Shown here one piece after another: positions 1-9,904 of a DNA stretch of 64,000 bases. The notes under the pieces are model-generated. The model had not been told where the DNA came from. It did no database searches and saw nothing but the letters and a program-made list of their open reading frames with translations. Both the position numbers and the translations under genes were made by a program. Position 1 is the stretch's first letter. Every line of letters starts with the position of its first letter. Source of the stretch: Ypsolopha sequella (Eukaryota > Arthropoda > Insecta > Lepidoptera > Ypsolophidae); the NCBI GenBank assembly GCA_934047225.1, contig OW203989.1, positions 3,509,977-3,573,976 on the forward strand, in the 5' to 3' direction.

Positions 1-67
1 TGGTGCTGTCATAGTACGGTATGGGCTTATCTTTAGTTTTGAAATCTTTGGTGAAAACCAACCTTAA

Positions 68-89
68 TAGGATATACTAGTATATCCTA
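68..89. repeat. Perfect 22-bp palindrome
   Basis: The sequence reads the same on both strands across 22 bases, centred on ACTAGT. It is an isolated AT-rich dyad with no gene beside it. The rest of 1-690 shows no coding potential I can support. Confidence 0.5.
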
Positions 90-699
90 AGTCTATGATT
101 ATGACAATGGCTGCGAATCCGATAGCGAGAAAATAATACTTTCAAATGGACGTGATTGTTTGATTGAAAAATCCTATGTTCGGTTCATAGCTATCAAGTT
201 TACCGATAAATACAGCCACTGAGGAGCAGCAGCAATTCAAGACAAAAATCACCGTTCGGTTGAATATAATTTTTTTCATATCGCTGTTGATCGCGGGGTC
301 GTAATTACAACCCACTTTTTCTAACTCAAAAAATGATAGCGATTCCATTGGTATAATGATTTTTGAGACGGTCACAGTTAAGCAATTAAATAATAAATTA
401 TCATGGATCCAAAATAATTACTTACTAAAATTATGTTCACCTTACATTTCATATTAAAAAGACGTGTAAAAAATTTACAATAATCCTAAATAATAGCATA
501 ATAGGAACTTAATTTGAATTTTAGTTATGTTGAAAAAAATCTATTACGTTGTATTTCTAATTGTATGGTAATAAGGCATAGTTTTATTTTTTTCTACACG
601 ACCCCGCATTCACCCTGTAAGTTATTGTGAAATATGTTATCTTAGAGTTAATAATTCATACACATTTTTAATGGGCTTCTTGCAGTAGCCATTTGAGGT

Positions 700-960
700 G
701 ACATAATCGTCTGTACATAGGTCCCCGTTACTCCAGGCGGAAAGACCCGCAGTGCGAGAGGGACGGAAACCGGCAAAATTTACGAAAAGTACGTTTTTAG
801 ATTAATACAAAATTATATTTATATCATATATAGATATAGCTATGAAAACTTCTTTAACCAGTAATTTAGGTATTGTTAAAAAGTGTAAATTTAGACCACA
901 TTTCTATAATTTTTGAGTAGCATCGGCAGTTTTCAGCTTGGCGGTTATTCTCGCAACATT
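700..960 (-). repeat. Dispersed repeat, copy 1 of a three-copy family
   Basis: The stretch near 711-770 contains the reverse complement of a block seen at about 22490-22556 and 63925-64000. The shared core reads 'TCCGTCCCTC' followed by 'GCACTGC' and 'TTTCCGCC'. The family is not identified; the two other copies share a longer AT-rich leader. Only the core is clear here. Confidence 0.5.
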
Positions 961-1287
961 TTTCACACGCTTTATGTTTCATACGACTTTGTTACTCGAG
1001 TAATAAATGCCGTGTGATGATAATTCTACTAGTAATAACTCGTTTTGTGTTTTCGTAGATATGATCTGGTTTTCTTAATAAAAAATACACAACATACCGT
1101 CACGGCATGAGACTCCGAGAGGGTGTCAGAAGTGCTTATGAGAGTATCACTGAAACAGTCAACACTCGGACAAGGGGAGGTCGGCTACTTCGATAATATT
1201 AAATTGCACATCAAAAATACCACTTACACACCAAATATTGGCATCAGAAATCCTTCAGCGCAGAAGAGAGCCGGTAGGCAGTGGCGT

Positions 1288-1511
1288 GCACAGAACTTTT
1301 TGCTGGAAAAGCAAACAATTGGTCAAGAAAAAATTTAAAAATAACTTTGAAAAAAAAAATTTTGTACGACGCCAGGGTAGACAATGTCTACCCTAGAGTG
1401 AAATTTTTCTATACAAACTTTTTTTTTTCAAAGTGATTTTAAATTTTTTTTATATTTTTTTTATTGTTGTTCTTGACCAATTGTTTGCTTTTCCAGCAAA
1501 AAGTTCTGTGC
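1288..1511. mobile_element. Foldback MITE (hairpin element)
   Basis: Two arms of about 42 bases, beginning GCACAGAACTTTTTGCTGG and ending in its reverse complement, enclose an AT-rich loop. The loop centre is itself a dyad (GGGTAGAC / GTCTACCC). There is no coding capacity. It lies about 50 bp left of the catalase pseudogene fragment. No clear target duplication is visible. Confidence 0.75.
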
Positions 1512-1560
1512 AGTAGGTGAGGTTAGAAGGTTAATTACGGCGAGTCACGGAACGCAGAAC

Positions 1561-1604
1561 GCAGGGGCACATGGGCACTTTGAAGTAATAAATGATGTTA
1601 CTGT
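1561..1604 (+). pseudogene. Catalase-like pseudogene, left fragment
   Basis: These 44 bases match the catalase-like gene at about 11328-11372, the region coding the GAHG-FEV motif. Homology stops where the LTR element starts and resumes at about 8292 on its far side. The four bases CTGT next to the LTR recur after the other LTR, as expected for a target-site duplication. Confidence 0.75.
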
Positions 1605-2530
1605 TGTTACTAGGTTTTTGACTCGGCTAGCTCTTAGAGGTCCGGTTTAGATGCTTGGCTTTACGACATGAGGAATACGTGAACAAAACACAGTTAATGG
1701 GCGCCACTTAATTTTATTAGGTAAAATCAAGAAAACCTAGAAATTATAAATATTTACAACAAAATAACTAAAACCAAATTAATTTCCTCACTTGATATTA
1801 AATCACAATAAATTATTTTATATCCCTTTCTGTGTTCATAAGAACAAAATCCTAGCACATATTTATTAATCGAGTTCTATTTCATACCCGACACAGTACA
1901 ATTATTTACTAAATTGTTGTCCTATATAAAGGACAAAATAAATTCTCCTCCTCTAGTACTTTTTTAATATTTACATAAGAATTAATTATGGCTAATACCA
2001 CTTATCTTTCTACTAGTTCACATGTTGTTCTTTCTAAAGCACATCGATTGGAAGGAAATATCCGTATTCCGCCACCGTTAATTATGATGTCTTAATCACT
2101 TCCAAGCAAACAGTATTCTATACGAATAAGGAACGGCATTTAACTGTAAAGAACGAAATACATTTTCTTTAGATCTCGAAGGCCAAAACAAGAACAAATA
2201 AAACAAAAGTTATTCCAACTAAAAACTCACCAGCCGTTCCCTTCTTTTCTTATTCTAAATAAATAAATTATTCAATTGTTCAACTTTGAGCAGAGGCTCA
2301 CGAATGTAGTCATTAAAAATATTTATTTTACAATATTTCCTGTAAACATTCTACTTCTTTTCTGACATTTTTATTTTCTTCCTTCAAAAAAATGACACCA
2401 CTTCACTTCACCTTTTTGTTCTTTTAATTCAAAATTAGGAAACCTATTTTATGGTCAGTATTGAAATGTCAAAGTTAAGAAAAGTTTGTAAAAAAGAGAA
2501 AACTATTTCAAATGCACAAAACTCATGCAA
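1605..2530 (-). repeat. 3' LTR of element 1
   Basis: This is a direct copy of 7364-8289 with one visible mismatch. On the plus strand it starts TGTTACTAGG and ends CTCATGCAA. The inner edge reads TTTTGC on the minus strand where the other LTR has TGTTGC, so the first two LTR bases appear altered in this copy. Confidence 0.93.
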
Positions 2531-2699
2531 AATCACACCCTTCTTAAGAGTGAAAACAAATTTCAGTATTTGTTTGAACAAGTTTGTCTTACATTGCTTT
2601 TAGGAATATTCGATATTTTAATATTCAATATATACAGAACAGAACATACAACATTTTTAATAATAAGAACTTATATCATGGACTCACGTAAATCAACAC
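2531..2699 (-). other. Region between pol stop and 3' LTR (polypurine tract)
   Basis: This 169-bp noncoding stretch holds a modest purine run on the minus strand (AAGAAGGGTGTG) abutting the 3' LTR. That is the expected place of the plus-strand primer tract. No env frame is present. Confidence 0.5.
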
Positions 2700-5600
2700 C
2701 TAATCTAAAGCAACATGAACAATGTCCTTTACATGTGTAAGTCCAACAGAACGCCCATTCATATCTACTAAACGATAGGTGAGTGGACTCACACGTTCTT
2801 GAATTTTACACTTAATATTCCTTGGTGCTAATTTACTAGCAAACTGTTCACCTGCCTTAGACAATATATAATTTTTTTTCCATACTACTTGTCCAACGTT
2901 TAATTCTAAGGGTCGCCTCCTTAAATTGTATAATTTCTTGCCGCGTTCATATGCATTTCTTAAATTTTCTCTAGTTTTTTTAAAGACAGATTTGATTTCT
3001 TTTAAAGACTCAGAATATGCATTTCTGTCTGAAAAAATTAGTTCTGGTTCTTTTAATTCTGTATTTCTGTGAAGTTCTCCGTCTAATATAATTTGTCTGC
3101 CATGTACTATAAAATAAGGCGTAGCTCCTGTGGCTTCATGAACACTGTTATTTATAGCACATTGTATTGCAGCGAGGTTGTGATCCCACAGAGTATGGTC
3201 TTCTTTTATATAACATGAAATAATGTCCCTTACGACCCTATTTATTCTTTCCACAGGGTTTACCTGCGGCGTGTAGACAGCAGTATAGAAGAGATTTGGG
3301 ATATTATATTTTTTAATAAATGCCTTGAAATCTTTTGAAGTGAAAACACTGCCATTGTCACAAATAATTGTTTTTGGTACCCCATGGACCAAAAATACTT
3401 CTTCCTCTAATCTTTTTATAATGGCAGAAGTAATCGCGCGTCGTAATGGAAAGATAAAGGTATACTTTGAAAAGTAATCACTCACGACCAAAATAAACGT
3501 GTAACCGTTTTTAGACCTAGGCATCGGGCCATGTAAATCAATTGAAATGGTCTGGAATGGCTTATCTACTATTTTAGGCTGTCCCATCAAACCCGGTTTA
3601 GCTTTGTTGGATGACTTATTTGCTAGGCAAGTTTCACAACTTCTTACATATTTTTTAACGTCTCTCAATAGCTTTGGCCAATAATATCTTAACGCAATAC
3701 GTTTCAAAGTCTTCTGGACTCCAAAGTGTCCTGCAGTTGGTTCATCATGATTCTTTCTTAATATTTCTTTTCTCTGTGATTCTGGGACCACGAGTTTCCA
3801 TGACGTATCTGACTCTAACCCATACTTACTTCGAATGTATTTATACAATTTTTGTTCTGACACACAAAATTTTGGATATTTATCAGGGTGTTCAGAGCAA
3901 TTTACATATACCTTGTCATACCACGTATCATTTGTAGGAGTATTTATGTTCATTTCAGCTATTTCTAGCCGGCTCAAGGCATCTGGTACAACATGTAAAT
4001 GTCCTTTTCGGTGTTCTATGTCAAAATTGTATTGCATTAGCCTCATGGCCCATCTGGCAAGTCTACCGCTAGGTGATTTTATACTAAATAACCACTTTAG
4101 TGAAGCATGGTCAGTAATTACAGTAAAATGCGTTCCTTCTACATAACACCTAAATTTTTCTATGCTGAAAAGTGCTGCCAAGCATTCTTTCTCAGTCACT
4201 GAGTAATTCTTTTCCGCACTATTCAAACTTCTAGACGCATACGCTATAACTTTCTCTTCACCATTTATTATTTGAGTAAGGACACTCCCTAAGCCCTTAT
4301 CACTTGCGTCACACTGTATGAAAAAGTCCTTTGTGAAATCTGGACATGTCAGTATAGGTGATGTTATAAGGCAATGTTTTAATTCATTAAATGCTAGTTG
4401 AGCTGCATCTGTCCATTCAAATTTCTTTTTCTTAATACTTGTAAGTTCGTTCAACGGCGCAGCGATAGATGAAAAGTTTGGTATAAATCTTCTATACCAA
4501 CCTACCATACCTAAGAACCGTTTGATATCCTTGGCTGATCTAGGGGCCTCTAAGTCCACTATTGCAGCAACTTTATCTGGATTAGTTCGTAATCCGTGTT
4601 TATCTACCCTATAGCCTAAGTAATCTAATTGGTCTCTGCAAAAATGTGATTTTTCTGTATTTATAGTCAAGTTTGCTTCTTTTAATTTTTCATAAACTCT
4701 GTCTAGCAATGACAGGTGTTCATCGAATGTTCTTGATATTATTATAATGTCATCTAGATATATAAAAACTGAATATGACAAATCCGAATTTTGAAATTCT
4801 GGCCCAAATATAGTATCCATTAACCTTTGTAAAGTTTGAGCAGCGGTGGATAATCCAAAACACATTCTACGAAATTCATATAACCCTCTTTGAGGAACTG
4901 AAAATGATGTTTTTTCTTTGCTCTCTTCTTCTAGTTCTATCTGCCAATACGCTGACTTGAGATCAAGTGACGTCATAAATTGAGCACCGCGTAGTCCACT
5001 TAAGATAGAATTAATATTTGGTAATGGATAACTGTCGAATTTAGTAGCACTATTAAGCTTACGGCAGTCAAGACAGACTCTTGGTTCTCCATTAGCCTTT
5101 CTGACAACTACTAATGGACTATTCCATGGGGAATTAGACGGCTCGACCACTTTGAGGGATAACATTTTATCTAATTCCTTATGGATGAGTTCTAACATGG
5201 CAGGAGAAAAAGGATGATTCTTCTGTCTTATTGGTGGTGAGTCTCCGGTATTAATAACATGTTTGACTAAAGGAGTGCTACTTAAACCCACTTCAGCTTT
5301 CAAAGTTTCAAATTTTCTTTTTCTTTCTTCAATTAAAAGTTTTTGTTTTTCTGTTAAGTCATTTATAGAGTGTACAACAGCGGAAGGTTCTAAAAAAAAG
5401 TTATAATCAGATAATGATTCTATCGTAGCCAAATCTATTACCGCTGTCGATATGTTAAATAAATTCCAAAAGTCGATACCCAAAATAATAGGGGTTTTGA
5501 TTTCTTCAATTATCAGAAACCTGACTACCTTAACGGTTTCTTTATACTGTACAAGTACGTCAGTCGTGCCTTTACTTAAACATTGTGACCCGTTTGCAGT

Positions 5601-5963
5601 ATAAACGGACGTAAGTTGACTGTTGTTCAGTTTAGCGCCAAGACTTTGAAGTTTTTGGAAAGCAAACAAGTTCATTACTGAACAAACAGCACCTGAGTCT
5701 AACAGGCCCATACATTGTTTCCCTAGAATGTTAATCTCTAAAAAAGGTCGGCATTCTTCTTTTTTAGGATTAAAATACACCTCACTTATTGTTTTAGAGT
5801 TCAAAAATCTCTTAACAAAGGAAAGCCAGTCATTCCATTCTATACTAGTGGTTCTATCTAAGTTCTTTTTCTGTTTTTCTATGTTAAGTTCTGCGATATT
5901 CTTTGTTAAGTCTCGTCTTTGCTCGAGGCTTTTTGTAAGTTTAAATAATTTTTTGATCTGCAT
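2700..5963 (-). CDS. pol: Pol polyprotein of gypsy element 1 (protease, RT, RNase H, integrase)
   Basis: This 1087-residue frame carries the full Ty3/gypsy order. The aspartic protease has DSGA at 89-92. Reverse transcriptase has the YLDD catalytic box at 402-405. RNase H has acidic residues near D552, E592, D618 and D661. The integrase zinc finger is H739, H746, C776, C779, and its catalytic triad D809, D869, E905 keeps the usual 35-residue D-E gap. No stop or frameshift interrupts it. The ATG at 5963 lies in the -1 frame inside the end of gag, so pol is probably made by ribosomal frameshifting and not from this ATG. The protein would copy element RNA into DNA in a capsid and insert it in the nucleus. 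No chromodomain is obvious. Confidence 0.95.
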   Translation of the reverse strand: MQIKKLFKLTKSLEQRRDLTKNIAELNIEKQKKNLDRTTSIEWNDWLSFVKRFLNSKTISEVYFNPKKEECRPFLEINILGKQCMGLLDSGAVCSVMNLFAFQKLQSLGAKLNNSQLTSVYTANGSQCLSKGTTDVLVQYKETVKVVRFLIIEEIKTPIILGIDFWNLFNISTAVIDLATIESLSDYNFFLEPSAVVHSINDLTEKQKLLIEERKRKFETLKAEVGLSSTPLVKHVINTGDSPPIRQKNHPFSPAMLELIHKELDKMLSLKVVEPSNSPWNSPLVVVRKANGEPRVCLDCRKLNSATKFDSYPLPNINSILSGLRGAQFMTSLDLKSAYWQIELEEESKEKTSFSVPQRGLYEFRRMCFGLSTAAQTLQRLMDTIFGPEFQNSDLSYSVFIYLDDIIIISRTFDEHLSLLDRVYEKLKEANLTINTEKSHFCRDQLDYLGYRVDKHGLRTNPDKVAAIVDLEAPRSAKDIKRFLGMVGWYRRFIPNFSSIAAPLNELTSIKKKKFEWTDAAQLAFNELKHCLITSPILTCPDFTKDFFIQCDASDKGLGSVLTQIINGEEKVIAYASRSLNSAEKNYSVTEKECLAALFSIEKFRCYVEGTHFTVITDHASLKWLFSIKSPSGRLARWAMRLMQYNFDIEHRKGHLHVVPDALSRLEIAEMNINTPTNDTWYDKVYVNCSEHPDKYPKFCVSEQKLYKYIRSKYGLESDTSWKLVVPESQRKEILRKNHDEPTAGHFGVQKTLKRIALRYYWPKLLRDVKKYVRSCETCLANKSSNKAKPGLMGQPKIVDKPFQTISIDLHGPMPRSKNGYTFILVVSDYFSKYTFIFPLRRAITSAIIKRLEEEVFLVHGVPKTIICDNGSVFTSKDFKAFIKKYNIPNLFYTAVYTPQVNPVERINRVVRDIISCYIKEDHTLWDHNLAAIQCAINNSVHEATGATPYFIVHGRQIILDGELHRNTELKEPELIFSDRNAYSESLKEIKSVFKKTRENLRNAYERGKKLYNLRRRPLELNVGQVVWKKNYILSKAGEQFASKLAPRNIKCKIQERVSPLTYRLVDMNGRSVGLTHVKDIVHVALD

Positions 5964-7204
5964 ACATTACAATTCGAACGTATGACACCATCATTGCCAC
6001 ATCCATAACAATAGATTCTTTTGTTGAATTTACAATCCTTTGTTTCGTGGCCTTTCGAACTACACTTTGAACAAAGGTTCTCGTCTCTTTTATCAACTTC
6101 TGACACCTCAATAACGCTTTTTTCTTGATTCTTGTATTTAATTTCATTCTTGCGTTCATAACACAGATCACGATGAAGCAAGTTTTCCTTTCCTATCGGA
6201 GGGTTCACGTGTGCCGCACACTCCGTCCTTAAGTTTTCTAAAACTTTACACCTTTTCCGCATTTCATCTAAAGTCCCAAATTTCTCGAGAAATACTTTAG
6301 ATTTATAAAATGGCGTTAAATTATCTTTGACAATTTCGACTTTTTCTAGTTCTGGTACTGGTTTAGACAACCTCTCAAAATAAGTCATCATGACGTAAAT
6401 GTATGCAGTAACGCTTTCATCTTCGTGCTGAGTTCTAAGATATATTTCTTTCATGGTTTTTCTATCATAAGAAATAGGTAAATATTCTTCTTTTAATTTT
6501 ACTACTAACTGAGACCAACTTTTAGTCTCCCTACCATAAAACCTGAACCAATCTAACGCTTCTCCAACAAATAGATCATAGGCTCCATTTAATAATTCTT
6601 TTTCGCTAAGACTTTTACTAACTCTTGTCTCCTCGACTTTCTGTATAAACGCTACTATACCCATCTTACTGTCTCTTCCAGAAAATTTTAGTCCCCAGTT
6701 ACCAACAGATCTAGTAGGGTCTACGAAAACTTGAATAGGTTCGTTACGATTGTCCGTGGTTAGAGAATTAATTTGTTGTTCTAGTGACGTGTCATGTTTC
6801 TGAGCTATTTTGTTGCAACCTGCCTCTACGTCTGGATAGTCAATAGGTCTACGTGTTGGAAGAATATTTTCTGATATAGCTTTTAAGATAACATCACATT
6901 CATTCTTTAAGTTCGTAATACTTTCGCAAGTACTTGTTTCTTCAGTTGATAACATATCTAATCTCGATTTTACATGTAAAATTCTAGATTGAAGCCTATT
7001 CAATAATGCTTCTTCTTTATCTGAAGTTTCTAACAAATTATTAATTTCTACAATTTTCTTGCTACAAACCATACATTCTGATTCGACATCTAAATCATGT
7101 AAACGTTCTTGTATCAGTTCTAATTTGTTTTCCTTCTTTAACTCTACTAACTTTTTCCTCATTTCATCGACTGTGTCATATTCGGTTATACCTCGAATTA
7201 ACAA
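5906..7204 (-). CDS. gag: Gag capsid/nucleocapsid protein of gypsy element 1
   Basis: This 432-residue protein has a charged, probably coiled-coil N-terminal third. A retrotransposon capsid region follows, with signatures such as 'KFSG', 'FVGEALDWF' and 'YLPISYD'. Near the C-terminus is one good CCHC zinc knuckle (CSKCSSKGHETKDC). A second knuckle-like motif, CYGCGNDGVIRSNC, has Val where His is expected. The last residues overlap the pol frame. Gag would assemble the particle and bind element RNA. The frame is intact, in keeping with the near-identical LTRs. Confidence 0.9.
   Translation of the reverse strand: MLIRGITEYDTVDEMRKKLVELKKENKLELIQERLHDLDVESECMVCSKKIVEINNLLETSDKEEALLNRLQSRILHVKSRLDMLSTEETSTCESITNLKNECDVILKAISENILPTRRPIDYPDVEAGCNKIAQKHDTSLEQQINSLTTDNRNEPIQVFVDPTRSVGNWGLKFSGRDSKMGIVAFIQKVEETRVSKSLSEKELLNGAYDLFVGEALDWFRFYGRETKSWSQLVVKLKEEYLPISYDRKTMKEIYLRTQHEDESVTAYIYVMMTYFERLSKPVPELEKVEIVKDNLTPFYKSKVFLEKFGTLDEMRKRCKVLENLRTECAAHVNPPIGKENLLHRDLCYERKNEIKYKNQEKSVIEVSEVDKRDENLCSKCSSKGHETKDCKFNKRIYCYGCGNDGVIRSNCNVCRSKNYLNLQKASSKDET
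5939..5954 (-). other. -1 ribosomal frameshift site with two slippery heptamers
   Basis: On the minus strand, in the gag zero frame, A AAA AAT (5954-5948) is followed three bases later by T TTA AAC (5945-5939). Both fit the X XXY YYZ rule and both would move ribosomes into the pol frame. Position and direction match the gag/pol overlap exactly. A short CTCG/CGAG stem about 11 bases downstream is the only structure I can see. Confidence 0.75.
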
Positions 7205-7363
7205 CTCATATTATAGTTCATCTTTAACCAAGTGTCTAAAATTTGTTGCAGCCATTTTAGCTTCAATCTTGTCTAAATCTTATAATTAATACACGTTTAT
7301 TTAATTCTGATGTTTATGTTTTGTTCACGCTGTCACCAAGCCCCACGTTGCGTGCGCCAAATA
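7205..7363 (-). other. 5' leader and primer-binding site of element 1
   Basis: The leader lies between the 5' LTR and gag. Bases 7340-7359 read, on the minus strand, TGGCGCACGCAACGTGGGGC. The motif begins with the TGG complementary to a tRNA CCA end. It resembles the lysine-tRNA primer site of insect gypsy elements with a two-base insertion or difference. It starts 4 bases from the LTR edge. Confidence 0.6.
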
Positions 7364-8289
7364 TGTTACTAGGTTTTTGACTCGGCTAGCTCTTAGAGGT
7401 CCGGTTTAGATGCTTGGCTTTACGACATGAGGAATACGTGAACAAAACACAGTTAATGGGCGCCACTTAATTTTATTAGGTAAAATCAAGAAAACCTAGA
7501 AATTATAAATATTTACAACAAAATAACTAAAACCAAATTAATTTCCTCACTTGATATTAAATCACAATAAATTATTTTATATCCCTTTCTGTGTTCATAA
7601 GAACAAAATTCTAGCACATATTTATTAATCGAGTTCTATTTCATACCCGACACAGTACAATTATTTACTAAATTGTTGTCCTATATAAAGGACAAAATAA
7701 ATTCTCCTCCTCTAGTACTTTTTTAATATTTACATAAGAATTAATTATGGCTAATACCACTTATCTTTCTACTAGTTCACATGTTGTTCTTTCTAAAGCA
7801 CATCGATTGGAAGGAAATATCCGTATTCCGCCACCGTTAATTATGATGTCTTAATCACTTCCAAGCAAACAGTATTCTATACGAATAAGGAACGGCATTT
7901 AACTGTAAAGAACGAAATACATTTTCTTTAGATCTCGAAGGCCAAAACAAGAACAAATAAAACAAAAGTTATTCCAACTAAAAACTCACCAGCCGTTCCC
8001 TTCTTTTCTTATTCTAAATAAATAAATTATTCAATTGTTCAACTTTGAGCAGAGGCTCACGAATGTAGTCATTAAAAATATTTATTTTACAATATTTCCT
8101 GTAAACATTCTACTTCTTTTCTGACATTTTTATTTTCTTCCTTCAAAAAAATGACACCACTTCACTTCACCTTTTTGTTCTTTTAATTCAAAATTAGGAA
8201 ACCTATTTTATGGTCAGTATTGAAATGTCAAAGTTAAGAAAAGTTTGTAAAAAAGAGAAAACTATTTCAAATGCACAAAACTCATGCAA
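7364..8289 (-). repeat. 5' LTR of element 1
   Basis: 926 bp, matching 1605-2530 with one visible mismatch at 7610. It should contain the element's promoter, read on the minus strand. The adjacent CA (8290-8291) completes the TG..CA ends. Confidence 0.93.
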
Positions 8290-8291
8290 CA

Positions 8292-8578
8292 CTGTGTTAC
8301 TACGTACTAATTAAGGCTAAACTTTTTGAAAAAGTTGTCAGGAAAACGCCCTTGTTTGCCCGATTTGGACCCGGGCAAATAGACAAAAGTGGTGCTGATA
8401 CTATACCGCTCGGTTTGCGAATGATTTATTTCAAGATGTAAACAGAGAAAGGTGATTTAGATTTCCGAAACGTTCAGACTCCTGTATTTCCTATCAGAAG
8501 TCCGGCTACATTTACAGTGGGAATGCATACTCTCAATAGGAAAAACACGAAAAAAAATCTTTTTGCAGAACATCAAGA
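8292..8578 (+). pseudogene. Catalase-like pseudogene, right fragment
   Basis: From 'AAGGCTAAACTTTTTGAAAA' onward this matches the catalase-like gene at about 11373-11634. Point changes have created an in-frame TAA near 8440, where the intact gene has a Tyr codon. Other frame damage is visible. The Gln at the position matching distal Asn of true catalases is shared with the intact gene, so that change predates the duplication. Homology ends at 'AGAACATCA'; the remaining half of the exon is absent. It is a partial duplicate split by LTR element 1. Confidence 0.9.
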
Positions 8579-8780
8579 TGTTCTAATCAGAAATCAAGAA
8601 ATCAGTTCGATGGATACGCGGCTCGGCTTTCGGCCTCGCCGAAAACTCTTTAGTAGGGAATCGATTTAGAGAACAAGAAATAGCTTCATTCGAAAGTCCG
8701 GTTCCGCCTTCGGCCTCAACGAAAATACTAGGGGATCAAATCAATTATCAAGAAATAATTTCGATTTCGTTGGTATGAAT
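8579..8780. repeat. Two degenerate units of a GC-rich repeat
   Basis: Two diverged units of about 95 bp, each with 'AAGAAAT', a CGG/CCG-rich middle ('CTTTCGGCCTCGCCGAAAA', 'CCTTCGGCCTCAACGAAAA') and 'TAGGGGATC'-like ends. Nothing is recognised between here and the exon at 9354. Confidence 0.5.
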
Positions 8781-9353
8781 ATTTACCGCAGTTATTAAAA
8801 AAATCTACTCTAAACATAACCGTCCTGCATCAAAACTTAATACCAACAAAAAATAAATTACAAAACGTGTGTTCACTCATCGCCCCCGCTACAAATTTAG
8901 AATTTAGATGTTCACCGATAATATCGTTGTGTATGTTGCGTAGTTGAGATGGGAATCCCCGTTACTCCTCTGATGCATTGACTTTGATATGATTTGCATC
9001 TCAATATATTTTATGTTCTATCCTTACCCGGGGAATTTTTTCAAATTCTTGTCTTTGGATTAATTTCTGATTGATATTTTCTAGTTTGTAATGCCCTCTA
9101 ATAATATCTTGTATCTTGTACGTCCTAACAAATACCACGTGTTTTGATATTTTCTGTTCACTTTTTGTAATGGCAGCCGTATTTTATTTATGTTTTAAAT
9201 TATAATAACCATTTGTATACATAATGAAAGACAAATACCTACATTCTTCATTTTTATTTTTACATAGCTTGTATTTTATTATATTTTCATCTTTGCGCAT
9301 GCGTAGTACTGAATGAAGACAAATGAGCACTGTTTATCGCAAACAGCACAATA

Positions 9354-9479
9354 ATGGTTTTAATGAACAGTGTTATTGGAGTTATTTTTCTACTAGCTGT
9401 AACCAGAGCCAGGGATGATGAAGACCGGCTCGTGGATCCAGGTTCTAGAACTCTGCAGGACTTCAAGGATAGACATCAG
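9354..9479 (+). CDS. Catalase-like gene, predicted exon 1 (signal peptide)
   Basis: ATG at 9354 opens 42 codons ending exactly at a GT donor (9480). Residues 5-17 form a hydrophobic core, with a plausible cleavage after 'AVTRA'. Then come acidic residues and 'VDPGSRTLQDFKDRHQ', which resembles the N-terminal 'RDPAS..(L/M)..(W/Y)K' arm of animal catalases. Both this exon and the acceptor at 11158-11159 are phase 0. Direct joining gives 20 residues from the DP to the LTT motif, against 21 in human catalase. I infer that this exon supplies the missing N-terminus, giving about 532 residues. A transcript would settle it. Exon 1 could instead belong to a separate short gene using the small exon at 9572. 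Confidence 0.6.
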
Positions 9480-9571
9480 GTGACAATTTTTTACTAATTT
9501 ATTTCAATTCTTGACTACAAAATAAGTCATGTATAAATCAAGTCAAGTATGTTTTCATAACATCTTTTCAG

Positions 9572-9643
9572 GCTTTAGCAAGATCAGTATTGGCTAACAA
9601 GCCAAATTCCACAAGAAAAGGAGAGTATAAATACTTTCCATAA
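9572..9643 (+). CDS. Possible alternative second exon, short secreted peptide
   Basis: After a 92-bp GT-AG interval (donor 9480, acceptor AG 9570-9571 behind 'CATCTTTTC') the frame from exon 1 continues for 23 codons to a TAA. An AATAAA-like signal follows near 9714. Spliced this way the product would be a 65-residue peptide with a signal sequence. The catalase-like spacing favours skipping this exon, so it may be cryptic or a short alternative isoform. Confidence 0.3.
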   Translation, partial: ALARSVLANKPNSTRKGEYKYFP

Positions 9644-9904
9644 ACACCCTTATCTTTTAAAATTCTGTCTTACAAAAATACTTTGTCACAATCAAAGTCC
9701 TTTATGTGTCAAATAAAATAAGAAATAAATTATCAAATGGAGCATCTTTACACCATCTCTTCGCATATTCCACAACCGTTTTTTTTTATCTTGAATGCTC
9801 TTTTCATAACTTGTAATTTGGCACTAGTTTCATTGTTATACGATAATAATTGACGAAGTTAGAGAAGTTTAAAGTTCGTATCTATAATGCGCGGGAATAA
9901 ACGA

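Larger units (their letters stand above)
1605..8291 (-). mobile_element. Ty3/gypsy LTR retrotransposon 1, apparently intact
   Basis: The element has two 926-bp direct LTRs, gag (5906-7204) and pol (2700-5963), all read on the minus strand. There is no envelope frame between pol and the 3' LTR (2531-2699). On the minus strand the LTR begins TG..GCATGAG and ends ..AGTAACA. I see one difference between the LTRs (C at 1851, T at 7610), so insertion is recent. CTGT (1601-1604 and 8292-8295) is the likely 4-bp duplication. The element split an older catalase pseudogene. With undamaged frames it may still be mobile. Confidence 0.93.

Noticed and set aside
142..375. 77-codon minus-strand frame near the window start
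   Set aside because: No motif, no homology I recognise and no splice or start context; expected by chance in AT-rich DNA.
1123..1338. 71-codon frame
   Set aside because: It runs into the hairpin MITE and uses its inverted repeat as coding sequence; no known domain.
2531..2699. Envelope gene of gypsy element 1
   Set aside because: Only 169 bp lie between pol and the LTR, too short for env; the element is not a complete errantivirus.
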